From Alteriqipengyuania halimionae (lineage in GTDB: Bacteria; Pseudomonadota; Alphaproteobacteria; Sphingomonadales; Sphingomonadaceae): a DNA stretch of 64,000 nucleotides. Below the pieces are notes generated by a model. The model did no database searches and was not told the DNA's origin. It saw only the letters and a program-made list of their open reading frames with translations. The DNA lies in NCBI RefSeq assembly GCF_009827575.1, contig NZ_WTYR01000001.1, forward strand, positions 1,798,001-1,862,000, given 5' to 3'. Both the position numbers and the translations under genes were made by a program. Within the stretch, counting starts at the first letter, position 1; each line of letters opens with the position of its first letter. Below, in pieces: positions 16,330 through 25,806 of the stretch.

Positions 16330-16962
16330 TTAAAGGCTGCGGAGGTAGGCGGAAATCTCTTCGTCCTGCGAATTGGGATAGAAATACTCGGCGAACCGCT
16401 CACCTGCGATGGCCGATTTGAGCAGGTCCTGATCGACGCTTTCGAGCACGCTCAGCATGTCCTTGGTCGCCGCAGCCTTGAAGTCCTTCAGGATGCCGCG
16501 ATTGGTCGCCATGATCTCGGCACGCTCTTTGGGATAGCCCTGCCCGCCCTCGTTCTCGAAGATCTTGCGGTAGCAATCCTGCAAATTGAGTTCGGCGGCC
16601 CAACCGAATCCCTTGGCATAGGGCATCGAGATCGCATTGCCGTCGTTGATCTGGCCGAACAGGAACGCATCGGTCGGATCGATCACGAGGCCGCAGAACA
16701 CGCCGGGCATGGCGTTGCAGGCCAGCATCGAACCCATCCCCGTGCCGCAACCGGTCACGACGAAATCGGCGGCCTTCGAGTTCAGCAGTATTCCCGTCAG
16801 CAAACCGTTCATCACATAGGTGAGCGAGGCCTCGTCCTGTGCCGTGTACATACCGTAATTGAACACTTCATGGCCCAGCGGCTCGACCACGGTGGTTAGC
16901 GCATCGTGGATGACGCCGTTCTTCGCGGCCTGGCTGTTCTCGGTAATGAGGGCGATTTTCAT
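16330..16962 (-). CDS. RpiB/LacAB-family sugar isomerase, probable DhuI-type uronate isomerase
   Basis: 210 residues of the RpiB/LacA/LacB family. It begins MKIALITENSQAAKNGVIHDAL and holds the catalytic Cys in VVTGCGTGMGSMLA. It is longer than typical ribose-5-phosphate isomerase B because of a C-terminal extension (EEISAYLRSL at the end). A branch of this family, DhuI of streptococci, interconverts 4-deoxy-5-hexosulose uronate and diketodeoxygluconate, the job KduI does in enterobacteria. No KduI homologue is visible here, and the gene heads the kduD-kdgK operon, so this role is the best inference. The start at 16962 is preceded by AGGAGAGAC, and a 20-bp operator lies about 60 bases upstream. 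Confidence 0.85.
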   Translation of the reverse strand: MKIALITENSQAAKNGVIHDALTTVVEPLGHEVFNYGMYTAQDEASLTYVMNGLLTGILLNSKAADFVVTGCGTGMGSMLACNAMPGVFCGLVIDPTDAFLFGQINDGNAISMPYAKGFGWAAELNLQDCYRKIFENEGGQGYPKERAEIMATNRGILKDFKAAATKDMLSVLESVDQDLLKSAIAGERFAEYFYPNSQDEEISAYLRSL

Positions 16963-17020
16963 GCTGTCTCTCCTGGTCTTCTGGTTCGCGTCCGCTGCCC
17001 GACGAGCGCGGCGTGAGATC

Positions 17021-17040
17021 TTTTGGTAACCGGTGTCATA
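17021..17040. promoter_or_regulatory. LacI-type operator, copy 3
   Basis: TTTTGGTAACCGGTGTCATA is identical over 20 bases to the site at 10226-10245. It sits between the LacI gene end and the isomerase start, where it would control the isomerase-kduD-kdgK-esterase operon. Confidence 0.8.
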
Positions 17041-17083
17041 GCATACTTACCCGCTCGCTTCCATGGTCGCAACATGCGATTTC

Positions 17084-18106
17084 TCATGGCTTTTGCGGCG
17101 GGGCGACCGACGATCGCTGAACGAGGCTCGAATCGAACTTGAACGGTTTGGCCTCGGGCGTCGCCGGGGCGATCAGTTTCATGGCGGCGGCGTTCGCCAT
17201 CCTGGTGATCGGCCAGCTCACCGTGGTGAGGGGCGGCCACATATGAGCCGCCGTGGGCGAATCGTCGAAGCCGATCAGCGACAGGTCGCGCGGCACGGCA
17301 ATTCCACGCTCGGACGCGACATGCAGCGCACCGGCCGCCATCTCGTCGTTGCACGCGAAAATCGCGGTCGGACGCGGATCGCGATCGAACAGCGCGCGCG
17401 CCGCCGCCTTGCCCGATTCGAAGGTGTAGGCGCCTTTCGCGACCAGGCCGGGATCGTGCGCAATTCCGTGGCGATCGAGCCCTTCGAGAAAGCCCCGACG
17501 CCGCTCGAGCGCCGAGCGGAAGCCTTCCGGCCCCTCGATCAGCGCGATCCGCCGATGCCCCTGCTCGACCAGGTGATCGACCGCCCAGCCTACCGCTTCG
17601 CCATCGTTCGATTCGACGAGGCGGTGCGGTTCATCGAACTCGGCCGAGCCCATCCGCACATAGCCGCAGCCCTGCTCGAGGCAGAGTTCGGCGATGGCAT
17701 CGTTCTCGGAGATCGGCGGCAGGATCATCACGCCCGCAGGCCGCTGCTTTTCGAGGAAGTCGCGAATGTCGTCCAGCATGTCGGGCGAATGGCGATCGAC
17801 CGGGCGCACCACGAGTGCGAATTCGGTGTCGCGGATCGCGTCGAGCACACCCTGCTGGAAGTTCAGGATCGTCTGCGCATTGGGATTGTCGTAGAGCAGG
17901 CCGAGCACGAAATTGCGCCGCAGGGCGAGCGCGCGCGCCTGCGGATTTGGCACATAGCCGAGTTCGGCGATCACCTTCTCGACTTTCTCACGGGTCTGCG
18001 GTTTGAGCATGGGCGAACTGTTGATAACCCGGCTCACCGTTTTCTTCGACACCCCTGCCCGGGTGGCGACATCATTGATCGTCGGCGTTCGTTTCGAGCT
18101 TATCAT
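17084..18106 (-). CDS. LacI-family transcriptional regulator of the pectin locus
   Basis: 340 residues. The N-terminal helix-turn-helix TPTINDVATRAGVSKKTVSRVINSSP and hinge VPNPQARALALRR are characteristic LacI features, followed by a periplasmic-binding-protein-like effector domain (ACNDEMAAGALH, LSLIGFDDSP). It probably represses pectin genes until a pathway intermediate such as KDG or KDPG binds. The gene stands between the isomerase operon and a divergent hydratase-like gene, and an operator copy lies in the divergent region. I infer that it binds the ACCGGTGTCA sites, because it is the only LacI gene in this half of the window. Confidence 0.9.
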   Translation of the reverse strand: MISSKRTPTINDVATRAGVSKKTVSRVINSSPMLKPQTREKVEKVIAELGYVPNPQARALALRRNFVLGLLYDNPNAQTILNFQQGVLDAIRDTEFALVVRPVDRHSPDMLDDIRDFLEKQRPAGVMILPPISENDAIAELCLEQGCGYVRMGSAEFDEPHRLVESNDGEAVGWAVDHLVEQGHRRIALIEGPEGFRSALERRRGFLEGLDRHGIAHDPGLVAKGAYTFESGKAAARALFDRDPRPTAIFACNDEMAAGALHVASERGIAVPRDLSLIGFDDSPTAAHMWPPLTTVSWPITRMANAAAMKLIAPATPEAKPFKFDSSLVQRSSVAPPQKP

Positions 18107-18215
18107 AGCCGGTCCGGTGGTTCCTCAAGCAAACGCTGACTTTCAACGTCATACCGCGCCAATCGTCAAATGGCGAACGCGCGCAGTGGATGAACTGTTG
18201 GCTGGAATTTCGTTT

Positions 18216-18231
18216 TGACACCGGTTTCCCA
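18216..18231. promoter_or_regulatory. LacI-type operator, copy 4
   Basis: TGACACCGGTTTCCCA contains the perfect half-site TGACACCGGT, the reverse complement of the ACCGGTGTCA found in copies 2 and 3. It lies 110 bases upstream of the LacI gene start and 74 bases upstream of the hydratase-like gene, so it could serve both. Confidence 0.65.
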
Positions 18232-18289
18232 ATGGGGCTAAGCCGCGGCAAATAACAAGGTGCGGAGGAGGGGAAACGCATTGGCTGAC

Positions 18290-19057
18290 ATGTCACATAC
18301 CATCGCCCAAGCGTTCGTCGATGCGCGCCGGAAAAGGTCCGGACTGCGCGAATATCCCGGCGAACGCCCGCAAACGCTTGCCGACGCCTATGCCATCCAG
18401 GACGCGGCTCTGGCGATCTGGAAACGCGCGATCGGCGGATGGAAAGTGGGGCGGATCAATCCGCCCGATAGCGATCGCCTGGGGGCCGAACGGCTCGCCG
18501 GTCCGGTTTTTGCCGACACGATCGTCCGTGCCGACGGCGAACCGGCTGACTTCGCTATTTTCAGCGATGGTTTCGCCGCGGCCGAAGCCGAATTCATGCT
18601 ACGGCTCGCACCGCGGGACGGCGCGCTGCCGACCACTCCGACCGAAGCGATGGAGTGGGTCGATGAAGTGCGGATCGGGCTTGAAATCGCGTCCTCTCCC
18701 TATCCGGATATCAATACCGACGGTCCCTGCGTCACCATTTCCGATCATGGCAACAATGCGGGGCTGCAGCTCGGCCCAACGGTCGACAAGACTCACTGGT
18801 CGAGCCTCGACGACGTCGAAGTGTCGCTGTCGATCGATGGTCGCACCGCGGGCCGGGCGACCACGGCCACCATGCTGGACGGACCGTTCGGTTCGGTCTG
18901 CTTCCTGCTCGCGAACCTGCAGCAGAGGGGTATCGCGACACAGGCCGGCTGGTGGATATCGAGCGGCGCGATAACCGGGGTTCACAAAGTCGAATCCGGC
19001 AACGACGTCATCGCGCATTTCGGCGATCTGGGATCCGTCTCCGCGCAGATCGACTAA
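18290..19057 (+). CDS. 2-keto-4-pentenoate hydratase-like protein (MhpD/FAH family)
   Basis: About 255 residues. Start candidates are ATG 18290 and TTG 18281; the strong ribosome site GGAGGAGGGG (18264-18273) is best spaced for the TTG. The sequence follows the hydratase/fumarylacetoacetate-hydrolase-like family: GGWKVGRINPPDSDRLGAE, AAAEAEFMLRL with metal-binding Glu residues, and EVRIGLEIASSPYPDIN. Family members act on 2-keto acids with a divalent metal. A LacI operator lies upstream and the pectin regulator is divergent, so it probably belongs to the uronate regulon. Its reaction there is not established. It converges with the DUF2891 gene. Confidence 0.82.
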   Translation: MSHTIAQAFVDARRKRSGLREYPGERPQTLADAYAIQDAALAIWKRAIGGWKVGRINPPDSDRLGAERLAGPVFADTIVRADGEPADFAIFSDGFAAAEAEFMLRLAPRDGALPTTPTEAMEWVDEVRIGLEIASSPYPDINTDGPCVTISDHGNNAGLQLGPTVDKTHWSSLDDVEVSLSIDGRTAGRATTATMLDGPFGSVCFLLANLQQRGIATQAGWWISSGAITGVHKVESGNDVIAHFGDLGSVSAQID

Positions 19058-19073
19058 CCTGCCGCAGACTCGA

Positions 19074-20036
19074 TCAGCCTTGCGGACGATCGAGCAACGC
19101 CAGCAAGGCGAAGCTCGCAAGCCAGTGTTCGCCCATATAGTCGCCAGTCACATGCGGCAGGGCGGCATCGAGATGGCGCTGCGCCGCATCGTCCCGGCCC
19201 AGCTCGCGCCAGGCCCAGGCGCGGCTCAGATTGAGCCCGTCGAGATGCGCGATCTTGCCGTCGCTCCGGTCGCTGACCGTGGCGGGAGTGAACAGCGCGG
19301 CGGGCTCGTCCCGATCGATGCGCGGGAGGAAACCGGCGAACCAATCGGCGAATTCGGCTTCGGGCAGCACGCGCTTCATCAACAGCGCTTCGCCGAGCGC
19401 GGGCGAGAGGAATTCGTCGCCGCCCGGCTCCCACGCCTGGCAGTCGCGATCTTCGGCGAACCAGCGTTTGGCGGTGTCGCGGATGAGCTCTGCCAGCGCA
19501 GCGTCGTGGATGTTCGCCCATTCTAACGCCAGCGTCAGCGCGAAAGCGGAATTGTAATGCGTGCCGGTGCGGATCGGATAGGTGAGCGCGGCGAGGTAGG
19601 TCTTGAAGCTCTCCGCAAAATGGCGCGCCAGCGGTGTGAGCCGCGATGCCCACGCACGCTCCTGATGCCGGGTCGCTTCGCGGTGGAGATAGAGCAGCCA
19701 GGCCCAGCCATAGGGCCGTTCGAACCCGCGCGAGGCGGGCCGGCGTGCATAAGCGAGCTCGACCGCGAGCTTGTCGTCGGTGAACGTATTCTCCGCCAGC
19801 GCTTCGATCCGCTCGGCCTCGGGCATATCGGGGCGGAGCCGCCGCAGTGTCAGCAGCGTCCACCAGCCATGGACGCAGCTGTGCCAGTCGAAGCTGCCGA
19901 AAAAACAGGGATGGAGCATGCGCGGGGACAGCACATCGGCATCGCTGTCCATCACATGGTCGAGCTTGTGCGGATATTCGCGCGCGACATGGCCCAACGC
20001 AGCCTGCGCGAAGTGCCGCGCGACGTCCTTTCTCAC
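19074..20036 (-). CDS. DUF2891 family protein
   Basis: About 320 residues starting from a GTG at 20036 that overlaps the DUF979 stop (GTGA). That start places the family core (FAQAALGHVAREYPHKLDHV, then FFGSFDWHSCVHGWW) at the expected N-terminal position. The protein is helix-rich and Trp/His-rich with no signal or membrane segment, resembling an alpha/alpha-toroid fold. Its biochemical role is unknown. DUF2891 genes occur with DUF969/DUF979 and pyroglutamate-related genes, and here it is the last gene of the 5-oxoprolinase operon. Confidence 0.85.
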   Translation of the reverse strand: MRKDVARHFAQAALGHVAREYPHKLDHVMDSDADVLSPRMLHPCFFGSFDWHSCVHGWWTLLTLRRLRPDMPEAERIEALAENTFTDDKLAVELAYARRPASRGFERPYGWAWLLYLHREATRHQERAWASRLTPLARHFAESFKTYLAALTYPIRTGTHYNSAFALTLALEWANIHDAALAELIRDTAKRWFAEDRDCQAWEPGGDEFLSPALGEALLMKRVLPEAEFADWFAGFLPRIDRDEPAALFTPATVSDRSDGKIAHLDGLNLSRAWAWRELGRDDAAQRHLDAALPHVTGDYMGEHWLASFALLALLDRPQG

Positions 20037-20983
20037 GTCCACAGCAGGAACCCTCCGACATAGATGATGATCACATTGCACACCCACAGCGGGATCGCGG
20101 TGCCCACCTGCTGGCGGATCACCCCGTTCTGGTCCTTCAGTTCGAGCAGCGCAGCCGGGACGATGTTGAAATTCGCCGCCATCGGGGTGAGCAGCGTGCC
20201 GCAGAAGCCCGACAGCATGCCGACCGCACCGATCGTCGCGACATTGCCGCCGTAATCCTCGATCAGCAGCGGCACGCCGATCGCTGCGGCCATCACCGGA
20301 AAAGCGGCAAAGGCATTGCCCATGATCATCGTGAACACCGCCATGCCCAGCGCAAACACCACCACCGCTACCAGCACGCTGCCATCGGGGATGATATTGC
20401 CCGCGAGGCTGCCGATGATGTCGCCCACGCCGGCGAGCGCGAACACCGCGCCGAGCGCCGCCAGCATTTGCGGCAGGATTGCCGCCCAGCCGATCGAATC
20501 GAGCAGCCTCCGCCCCTCCTCCATCGGTGCGAGCGCGGGAGGCCGGAGCCAGGCGATGGCCGCGGCAAGCGCGAACAGCACGCCGATCGCGAACAGCAGC
20601 AGCGTTTCGCGGCGCGGCTCGAACAATGCGGTCTCGCCGAACGGCGTGTAGTTATACAGCAGCGTGCCGATCACCGCGGTCAGCGGGACGATCAGCGCCG
20701 GAATGAAGAGCTTGTTGCCGAGCAGCTCGGAGAAGTTCTGCTTTTCGATTTCAGTGGTGGTGGCCGGTTTGCTGCGCTTCAGTCCGCCGATCCCGGCGAT
20801 CCCGACCATGCCCAGCACCAGCAGCCCGTTGACGAAATCGGACACATGGCTGCCGAGCAGGAAGCTCGCGGCGAGCAGGCCCCAGAACCCCGCATTGCCC
20901 CATCTGCGATCGCGCAAGGACAGCAGCGACCAACCAACGAAGAACGCGCCGGCAAGGATATAGAGCCATTCATAGGTGATCAT
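20033..20983 (-). CDS. DUF979 membrane protein, putative permease subunit
   Basis: 316 residues with about nine or ten membrane segments. It starts [22 protein letters not shown] and contains the conserved MGNAFAAFPVMAAAIGVP and GFCGTLLTPMAANFNIVPAAL segments typical of DUF979. It pairs with the DUF969 protein encoded just upstream (ATGA overlap at 20980-20983). Together they are predicted to form a two-part transporter. Association with 5-oxoprolinase here, and with pyrrolidone peptidase genes elsewhere, suggests 5-oxoproline (pyroglutamate) as cargo. Transport has been inferred, not shown, for this pair. Confidence 0.88.
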   Translation of the reverse strand: MITYEWLYILAGAFFVGWSLLSLRDRRWGNAGFWGLLAASFLLGSHVSDFVNGLLVLGMVGIAGIGGLKRSKPATTTEIEKQNFSELLGNKLFIPALIVPLTAVIGTLLYNYTPFGETALFEPRRETLLLFAIGVLFALAAAIAWLRPPALAPMEEGRRLLDSIGWAAILPQMLAALGAVFALAGVGDIIGSLAGNIIPDGSVLVAVVVFALGMAVFTMIMGNAFAAFPVMAAAIGVPLLIEDYGGNVATIGAVGMLSGFCGTLLTPMAANFNIVPAALLELKDQNGVIRQQVGTAIPLWVCNVIIIYVGGFLLWT

Positions 20984-21672
20984 GCGCGGTCCTCCTCACT
21001 GCGGGAGGGATGTTTCGCCAGCCTGCGATCGAAGGCCAGGATGCGCCCGCCATGGATCAGGAAGGCGCAGATCGCGGTCGGAATCGCCCAGACCGCGAGT
21101 TCGAGCGGGGTCAGCTCGTAACCGTAACTTTCGAGCACCCCCTGGATCAGCAGGATCGAGGCGATTGCGAAGAAGATGTCCTCGCCGAAGAACAGACCCA
21201 CATTGTCGGTTGCCGCGGCCATCGCCTTGACCTTGTCGCGATCGTCGTCGGGCAGGTCGCCATGCGTCTTGACCGCTGCCGCCTCGGCCATCGGCGCGAC
21301 CAGCGGGCGGACTGCCTGCGGGTGCCCGCCGATATCCTTCATGCCGAGCGCGGCGGTGATCTGCCGGAAGCCGAGATAGGTCACCAGCAACTTGCCCATC
21401 GTCGCCCCGCGCACATTCTCGATCAGCCCGCGCGCGCGTTGCTGCAAGCCATAGCGTTCGAGCAGGCCGATCACCGGCAGGATGATCCAGGTGACCGAGA
21501 TGTAGCGATTGCCGTTGAACGCCGCGCCCAGCGCCTCGACCACGGCGACGAAATCGAGCCCCGCGAGCAGCCCCGTCGCCACCGCCGCGCCAACCACGAC
21601 AAGCAGCGGATTGAAACGCAAGGCAAAGCCGACCACGACGATCGCGATGCCCAGCAGCGGCCAGTAATTCAT
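20980..21672 (-). CDS. DUF969 membrane protein, putative permease subunit
   Basis: 230 residues with about six membrane segments. The N-terminus [24 protein letters not shown] and the conserved loop [24 protein letters not shown] identify DUF969. [18 protein letters not shown] is another family landmark. The ATG at 21672 overlaps the 5-oxoprolinase stop, and its own stop overlaps the DUF979 start, so enzyme and membrane pair are made together. It probably forms a transporter with DUF979. Confidence 0.88.
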   Translation of the reverse strand: MNYWPLLGIAIVVVGFALRFNPLLVVVGAAVATGLLAGLDFVAVVEALGAAFNGNRYISVTWIILPVIGLLERYGLQQRARGLIENVRGATMGKLLVTYLGFRQITAALGMKDIGGHPQAVRPLVAPMAEAAAVKTHGDLPDDDRDKVKAMAAATDNVGLFFGEDIFFAIASILLIQGVLESYGYELTPLELAVWAIPTAICAFLIHGGRILAFDRRLAKHPSRSEEDRA

Positions 21673-24600
21673 TGCGATTCTCCAAATCCCCCGCCGCCGG
21701 GGGTGCGGATGACGAAGCGGTCGCCGGGTTGCATGTCGGCCGAACCGGTTGCGCCCAAATCTTCGCGCGTTCCGTCGGTGCGTTCGACCCAGTTCTGGCC
21801 CGGCTGTGCGTCGCCGCCACCAGCAAGCCCGCGCGGCGCAATGCGGCGGCGATTGGCGAGAATGTTCGCGCGCATCGGTTCGAGGAAGGTCATGCGCCGT
21901 TCGACGCCGTCGCCGCCCGAATGGGCGCCCGTCCCGCCCGAACCGCGCCGGATCGCAAAACCATCGAGCCGCACCGGCAGCCGCGTTTCGAGAATTTCGG
22001 GGTCGGTCAGCCGCGAGTTGGTCATGTGTGTCTGCACCGCATCGGTTCCGTCGTGGTCCGGGCCCGCGCCCGATCCGCCCGCGATCGTCTCGTAATACTG
22101 CTGCGCCTCGTTGCCGAAGGTGAAATTGTTCATCGTGCCCTGGCTCGGCGCGAGGCGGCCGGTGGCGGCGAACAGGCAATCGGTCACCACCTGGCTGGTT
22201 TCGACATTGCCCGCGACCACCGCCGCGGGGGGCAGCGGATTGAGCATCGAGCCTTCGGGCACCACCAGTTCGACCGGGCGCAGGCAGCCATCGTTCATCG
22301 GGATCGGATCGTCGATCAGCGTGCGCAGCACATAGAGTGCAGCGGCGCGCGTGATCGATTTGGGCGCGTTGAAATTGTTGTCCAGCTGGTCGGACGTGGC
22401 GGTGAAATTGAACACGGCGGAGCGATTGTCGCGGTCGATCCGGATCGCGACCTGCACCTCGGCCCCATTGTCCATCGGATAGGCGAAGGACCCGTCATCG
22501 AGCCGCCCGAGCAATTGGCGCACGCTCTCTTCGGCATTGGCGAGGACGTGGCCCATATAGGCGGCAAACACATCGGCCCCGTGCTCGGCGGCGCTCGCGG
22601 TGAGCAATTCCGCTCCGCGCGTGCAGGCGGCGAGCTGGGCGCGCAGATCGGAGATGTTGCGGTCGGGCGCGCGGGCCGGCCACGGGCTGTCGGCGAGCGC
22701 GGCGCGCACCGCCTCTTCGCAAAAGCTCCCCTCGTCGGCGAGGAGGAGGTTGTCGATCAACACGCCTTCCTCGTCGATGGTGCGACTTTCAGGCGGCATC
22801 GATCCGGGCGCGATCCCGCCGATATCGGCATGGTGCCCGCGCGCCGCGACGAACGCATCGGGCATGTCGCCGGTATCGGAATAGAACACCGGGACGATCA
22901 CGGTGACATCGGGCAGATGGGTGCCGCCGCGATAGGGATCGTTAAGGCAATAGGCATCGCCCCGCTTCATACCGCGTCCGTCGATCGGCGCGCCGTCCGG
23001 CCCCGTCCCGCGCGTTTCGAGCACGCGCCTGATGCTGTCCCCCATGCTGCCGAGATGGACCGGGATGTGCGGCGCATTGGCGATCAGCGAACCCTCGGCA
23101 TCGAAGATCGCGCAGGAGAAATCGAGGCGCTCCTTGATGTTGACCGAGGTGGCGGTGGACTGGAGCACCAGCCCCATCTCTTCGGCGATCACCATGAACA
23201 GGTTGTTGAAGATCTCGAGCCGCACCGGATCGACCGTGGTGCCTTCGGCACGGCGGGTGGGTCGCGGCACGGTGCGGGTGAGGACCAGACTGCCCTCTTC
23301 GGCCAGCGACGCACGCCAGCCCTCCTCGACCACGGTGGTCGAGCCGGGATCGATCACCAGCGCAGGCCCGTCCACGCCGTCGCCGGAGGCCAGCCCGGCG
23401 CGTTCGACCGTGCGCCATGTCCCGCTGGCCTCGCCGCCGACCGCAACGGGCTCGGCTGCGATGTCCGCCAGGCCGCCCACCGTGCCGAGCGCCTCGACGC
23501 TCAGCGCTTCGACGATGATGGGGGCTGCCGGATCGGACCAGCCGAAGCGGTAGCGGTGCTCGGCGCGGAAGTCATCCGCCATTGCGTCTGCGTCTCCGCA
23601 ATCGAGCGTCAGCGTGCTGTCGCTCCCTTGGAAACGCAGCCGGGCTTGCGGAGACAGCGTGATCGCCTCCGCCGCGATGCCCTGCTCCACCAGAGCATCG
23701 CGCGCTTCGGCCTGCAGCGCGTCGAGCGCGTCCGCGAAACCATCCTCAAGCGCGCAGACCATGCTGCGCTCGCGGATCGCCTTCACCGGCGCCAGGCCGA
23801 TGCCATAGGCCGAAAGCACGCTGGCAAGCGGATGCACGAGCACGGTTTCCATCCCCAGCTCGTCGGCGATACGGCATGCATGCTGCCCGCCCGCCCCGCC
23901 GAAACAGGCCAGCGCATAGGTCGTGACGTCATGACCGCGCGCGACCGAGATCTTGCGGATCGCATTGGCCATGTTGTCGATCGCGATCGCGAGGAAGCCC
24001 TCGGCGATGTGTTCGAGCGGAAGCGGCTTGGGCAGGGCATCGGACACTTCCTGCAATCGAGCGCATGAAGCGTCCCGATCAAGCGTCTGATTCGCATCCT
24101 TTCCGAACACGCTCGGGAAGAAGGCCGGATCGATCCGGCCGAGGAACAGGTTGCAATCGGTGACGGTGAGCGGACCGCCCTTGCCGTAGCAGGCCGGGCC
24201 GGGATCGGCGCCCGCGCTCTCGGGGCCGACACGGAAGCGCGCTCCGTCGAAGCGGCAGACCGAGCCGCCGCCCGCCGCCACGGTGTGGATCTGCATCGCC
24301 GGTGCGGCCACGCGAACCCCCGCGATCACTTCGTCGCCGGTCAGTTCATAGCGCCCGGCATAGTGGCACACATCGGTGCTGGTCCCGCCCATGTCGAACC
24401 CGATCAGACGTTCGTGGCCAAGCGGTTCGCAGGCCGCGACCATACCCACGACACCGCCTGCGGGACCGGACAGGATCGCATCCTTCCCGCGGAAGCTCTG
24501 AGCCTCGGCAAGCCCGCCGTTCGATTGCATGAAGGACAGGCGCTCATGATCGGGCAGATTCGCCTGCAATCCTTCGACATAGCGCCGCAGCACGGGCGAG

Positions 24601-25238
24601 AGATAGGCATCGACCACCGTCGTGTCGCCGCGCGGGATCAGCTTGATCAGCGGCGACACGTCATGGCTCGCGCTGACCTGCGCAAAGCCGAGTTCGCGCG
24701 CAATCTGCGCCACGCGCGCCTCGTGCGCCGGATATTGCCAGCCATGCATGAACACGATCGCGAGCGCATCGAAGCCCTGATCGCGTAGCTTCTGGAGCTG
24801 GTGGCGGACCGCCTCTTCATCAAGCGCTTCGAGGACTTCGCCGTCGACGCCGACGCGCTCGCCGATCTCGGTCACGCTTTCGGGCAATTGCTCGGGCAGG
24901 AGGATGTGGCGGGCGAAGATATCGGGCCGCGCTTGCGCGCCGATCCTCAGCGCATCGCCGAAGCCGCGGGTGATCGCCAGCGCCAGCCGCTCACCCTTGC
25001 GTTCGAGCAGCGCATTGGTCGCCACGGTGGTCCCGATCCGCACATCGGCAATGTCTCCGCCGCCATGCTCGTTCAGCAGTCGCCTGACCGCCTCGCTGGC
25101 GGCGTCGTCATAGCGCCCCGGATCTTCCGAGAGCAGCTTGTGCGTGACGAGTTTGCCGTCGGGCGTCGTCGCGACGACATCCGTGAACGTGCCGCCGCGA
25201 TCGATCGCGAAGCGCCAGCAAGTCTTATTTCCGACCAT
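21669..25238 (-). CDS. 5-oxoprolinase / hydantoinase A-B fusion
   Basis: 1189 residues, the normal length for a fused ATP-dependent 5-oxoprolinase. The HyuA-like half (residues about 1-690) starts [17 protein letters not shown] and includes [18 protein letters not shown] (nucleotide-binding fold). The HyuB-like half (about 700-1189) has [20 protein letters not shown] and ends [16 protein letters not shown]. It opens 5-oxoproline to glutamate with ATP, although hydantoinase-type substrates are possible in this family. The start at 25238 gives the canonical N-terminus and lies 14 bases inside the preceding lipoprotein gene. Transporter-like DUF969/DUF979 genes follow without a gap. Confidence 0.92.
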   Translation of the reverse strand: MVGNKTCWRFAIDRGGTFTDVVATTPDGKLVTHKLLSEDPGRYDDAASEAVRRLLNEHGGGDIADVRIGTTVATNALLERKGERLALAITRGFGDALRIGAQARPDIFARHILLPEQLPESVTEIGERVGVDGEVLEALDEEAVRHQLQKLRDQGFDALAIVFMHGWQYPAHEARVAQIARELGFAQVSASHDVSPLIKLIPRGDTTVVDAYLSPVLRRYVEGLQANLPDHERLSFMQSNGGLAEAQSFRGKDAILSGPAGGVVGMVAACEPLGHERLIGFDMGGTSTDVCHYAGRYELTGDEVIAGVRVAAPAMQIHTVAAGGGSVCRFDGARFRVGPESAGADPGPACYGKGGPLTVTDCNLFLGRIDPAFFPSVFGKDANQTLDRDASCARLQEVSDALPKPLPLEHIAEGFLAIAIDNMANAIRKISVARGHDVTTYALACFGGAGGQHACRIADELGMETVLVHPLASVLSAYGIGLAPVKAIRERSMVCALEDGFADALDALQAEARDALVEQGIAAEAITLSPQARLRFQGSDSTLTLDCGDADAMADDFRAEHRYRFGWSDPAAPIIVEALSVEALGTVGGLADIAAEPVAVGGEASGTWRTVERAGLASGDGVDGPALVIDPGSTTVVEEGWRASLAEEGSLVLTRTVPRPTRRAEGTTVDPVRLEIFNNLFMVIAEEMGLVLQSTATSVNIKERLDFSCAIFDAEGSLIANAPHIPVHLGSMGDSIRRVLETRGTGPDGAPIDGRGMKRGDAYCLNDPYRGGTHLPDVTVIVPVFYSDTGDMPDAFVAARGHHADIGGIAPGSMPPESRTIDEEGVLIDNLLLADEGSFCEEAVRAALADSPWPARAPDRNISDLRAQLAACTRGAELLTASAAEHGADVFAAYMGHVLANAEESVRQLLGRLDDGSFAYPMDNGAEVQVAIRIDRDNRSAVFNFTATSDQLDNNFNAPKSITRAAALYVLRTLIDDPIPMNDGCLRPVELVVPEGSMLNPLPPAAVVAGNVETSQVVTDCLFAATGRLAPSQGTMNNFTFGNEAQQYYETIAGGSGAGPDHDGTDAVQTHMTNSRLTDPEILETRLPVRLDGFAIRRGSGGTGAHSGGDGVERRMTFLEPMRANILANRRRIAPRGLAGGGDAQPGQNWVERTDGTREDLGATGSADMQPGDRFVIRTPGGGGFGESQ

Positions 25239-25806
25239 AGCTCGCTTCCCTCGCTTCCGCGCGGTCCAGCGCCGCGCGCAGCTCTTGCGAAGAAACGCGG
25301 ATGAGCGCTGAACGCGAATCCGTGAGGAAATACCCAGCTTGCATGATCTGGATACACACATCTTCATCGCCTCTACCGGAATCGTTGGACGGCGTAGTTC
25401 CCTCGCGTTTGGAAATTGACCGCTGATTGTATGAGCGCACAGGAACGAGCAGCGAATAAGTAATCATGCCATCCGGCGACCGGATAATCGCGTCCCCGGC
25501 GTCGTACAAATCGATCGGCGGATCGGATGCAACCACCGGTCCAAAAACAATCTGCTCTCGCTCTTGATCGTAGGGGCAAACGCTCATGAACGGATACACG
25601 CCTCCATTGGTATCCGCCGCGAGATCGAATGCGGATTTCACATCGATCCTGAAATAGGGTTCGGGCTCGCGCGAATGATCGATGGCCGACGGGAGATCGT
25701 CTTCCAGTTCCACAGCGACAACCTCGTAATCTCCTAAATATGGTCCGCATCCGGCAAGCAATGCGGCAGTGGCTATGAGGACAATACCCTCGGTGGCGCG
25801 GCTCAT
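25225..25806 (-). CDS. Small lipoprotein of unknown function
   Basis: 193 residues with an N-terminal lipoprotein signal ([14 protein letters not shown], Cys at residue 20), so it is probably anchored in the inner or outer membrane facing the periplasm. The mature part is acidic with no domain I recognise ([36 protein letters not shown]). It overlaps the upstream CoA-transferase stop by four bases and the 5-oxoprolinase start by 14. Base composition is visibly lower in GC than both neighbours, suggesting a gene that was inserted between them. No function is proposed. Confidence 0.78.
   Translation of the reverse strand: MSRATEGIVLIATAALLAGCGPYLGDYEVVAVELEDDLPSAIDHSREPEPYFRIDVKSAFDLAADTNGGVYPFMSVCPYDQEREQIVFGPVVASDPPIDLYDAGDAIIRSPDGMITYSLLVPVRSYNQRSISKREGTTPSNDSGRGDEDVCIQIMQAGYFLTDSRSALIRVSSQELRAALDRAEAREASYGRK

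Noticed and set aside
21672-24068. 798-codon open frame on the plus strand inside the 5-oxoprolinase gene
   Set aside because: It is antisense to a clearly coding gene. Long antisense frames are expected in GC-rich DNA, and its His/Arg/Gly-rich composition shows no domain.
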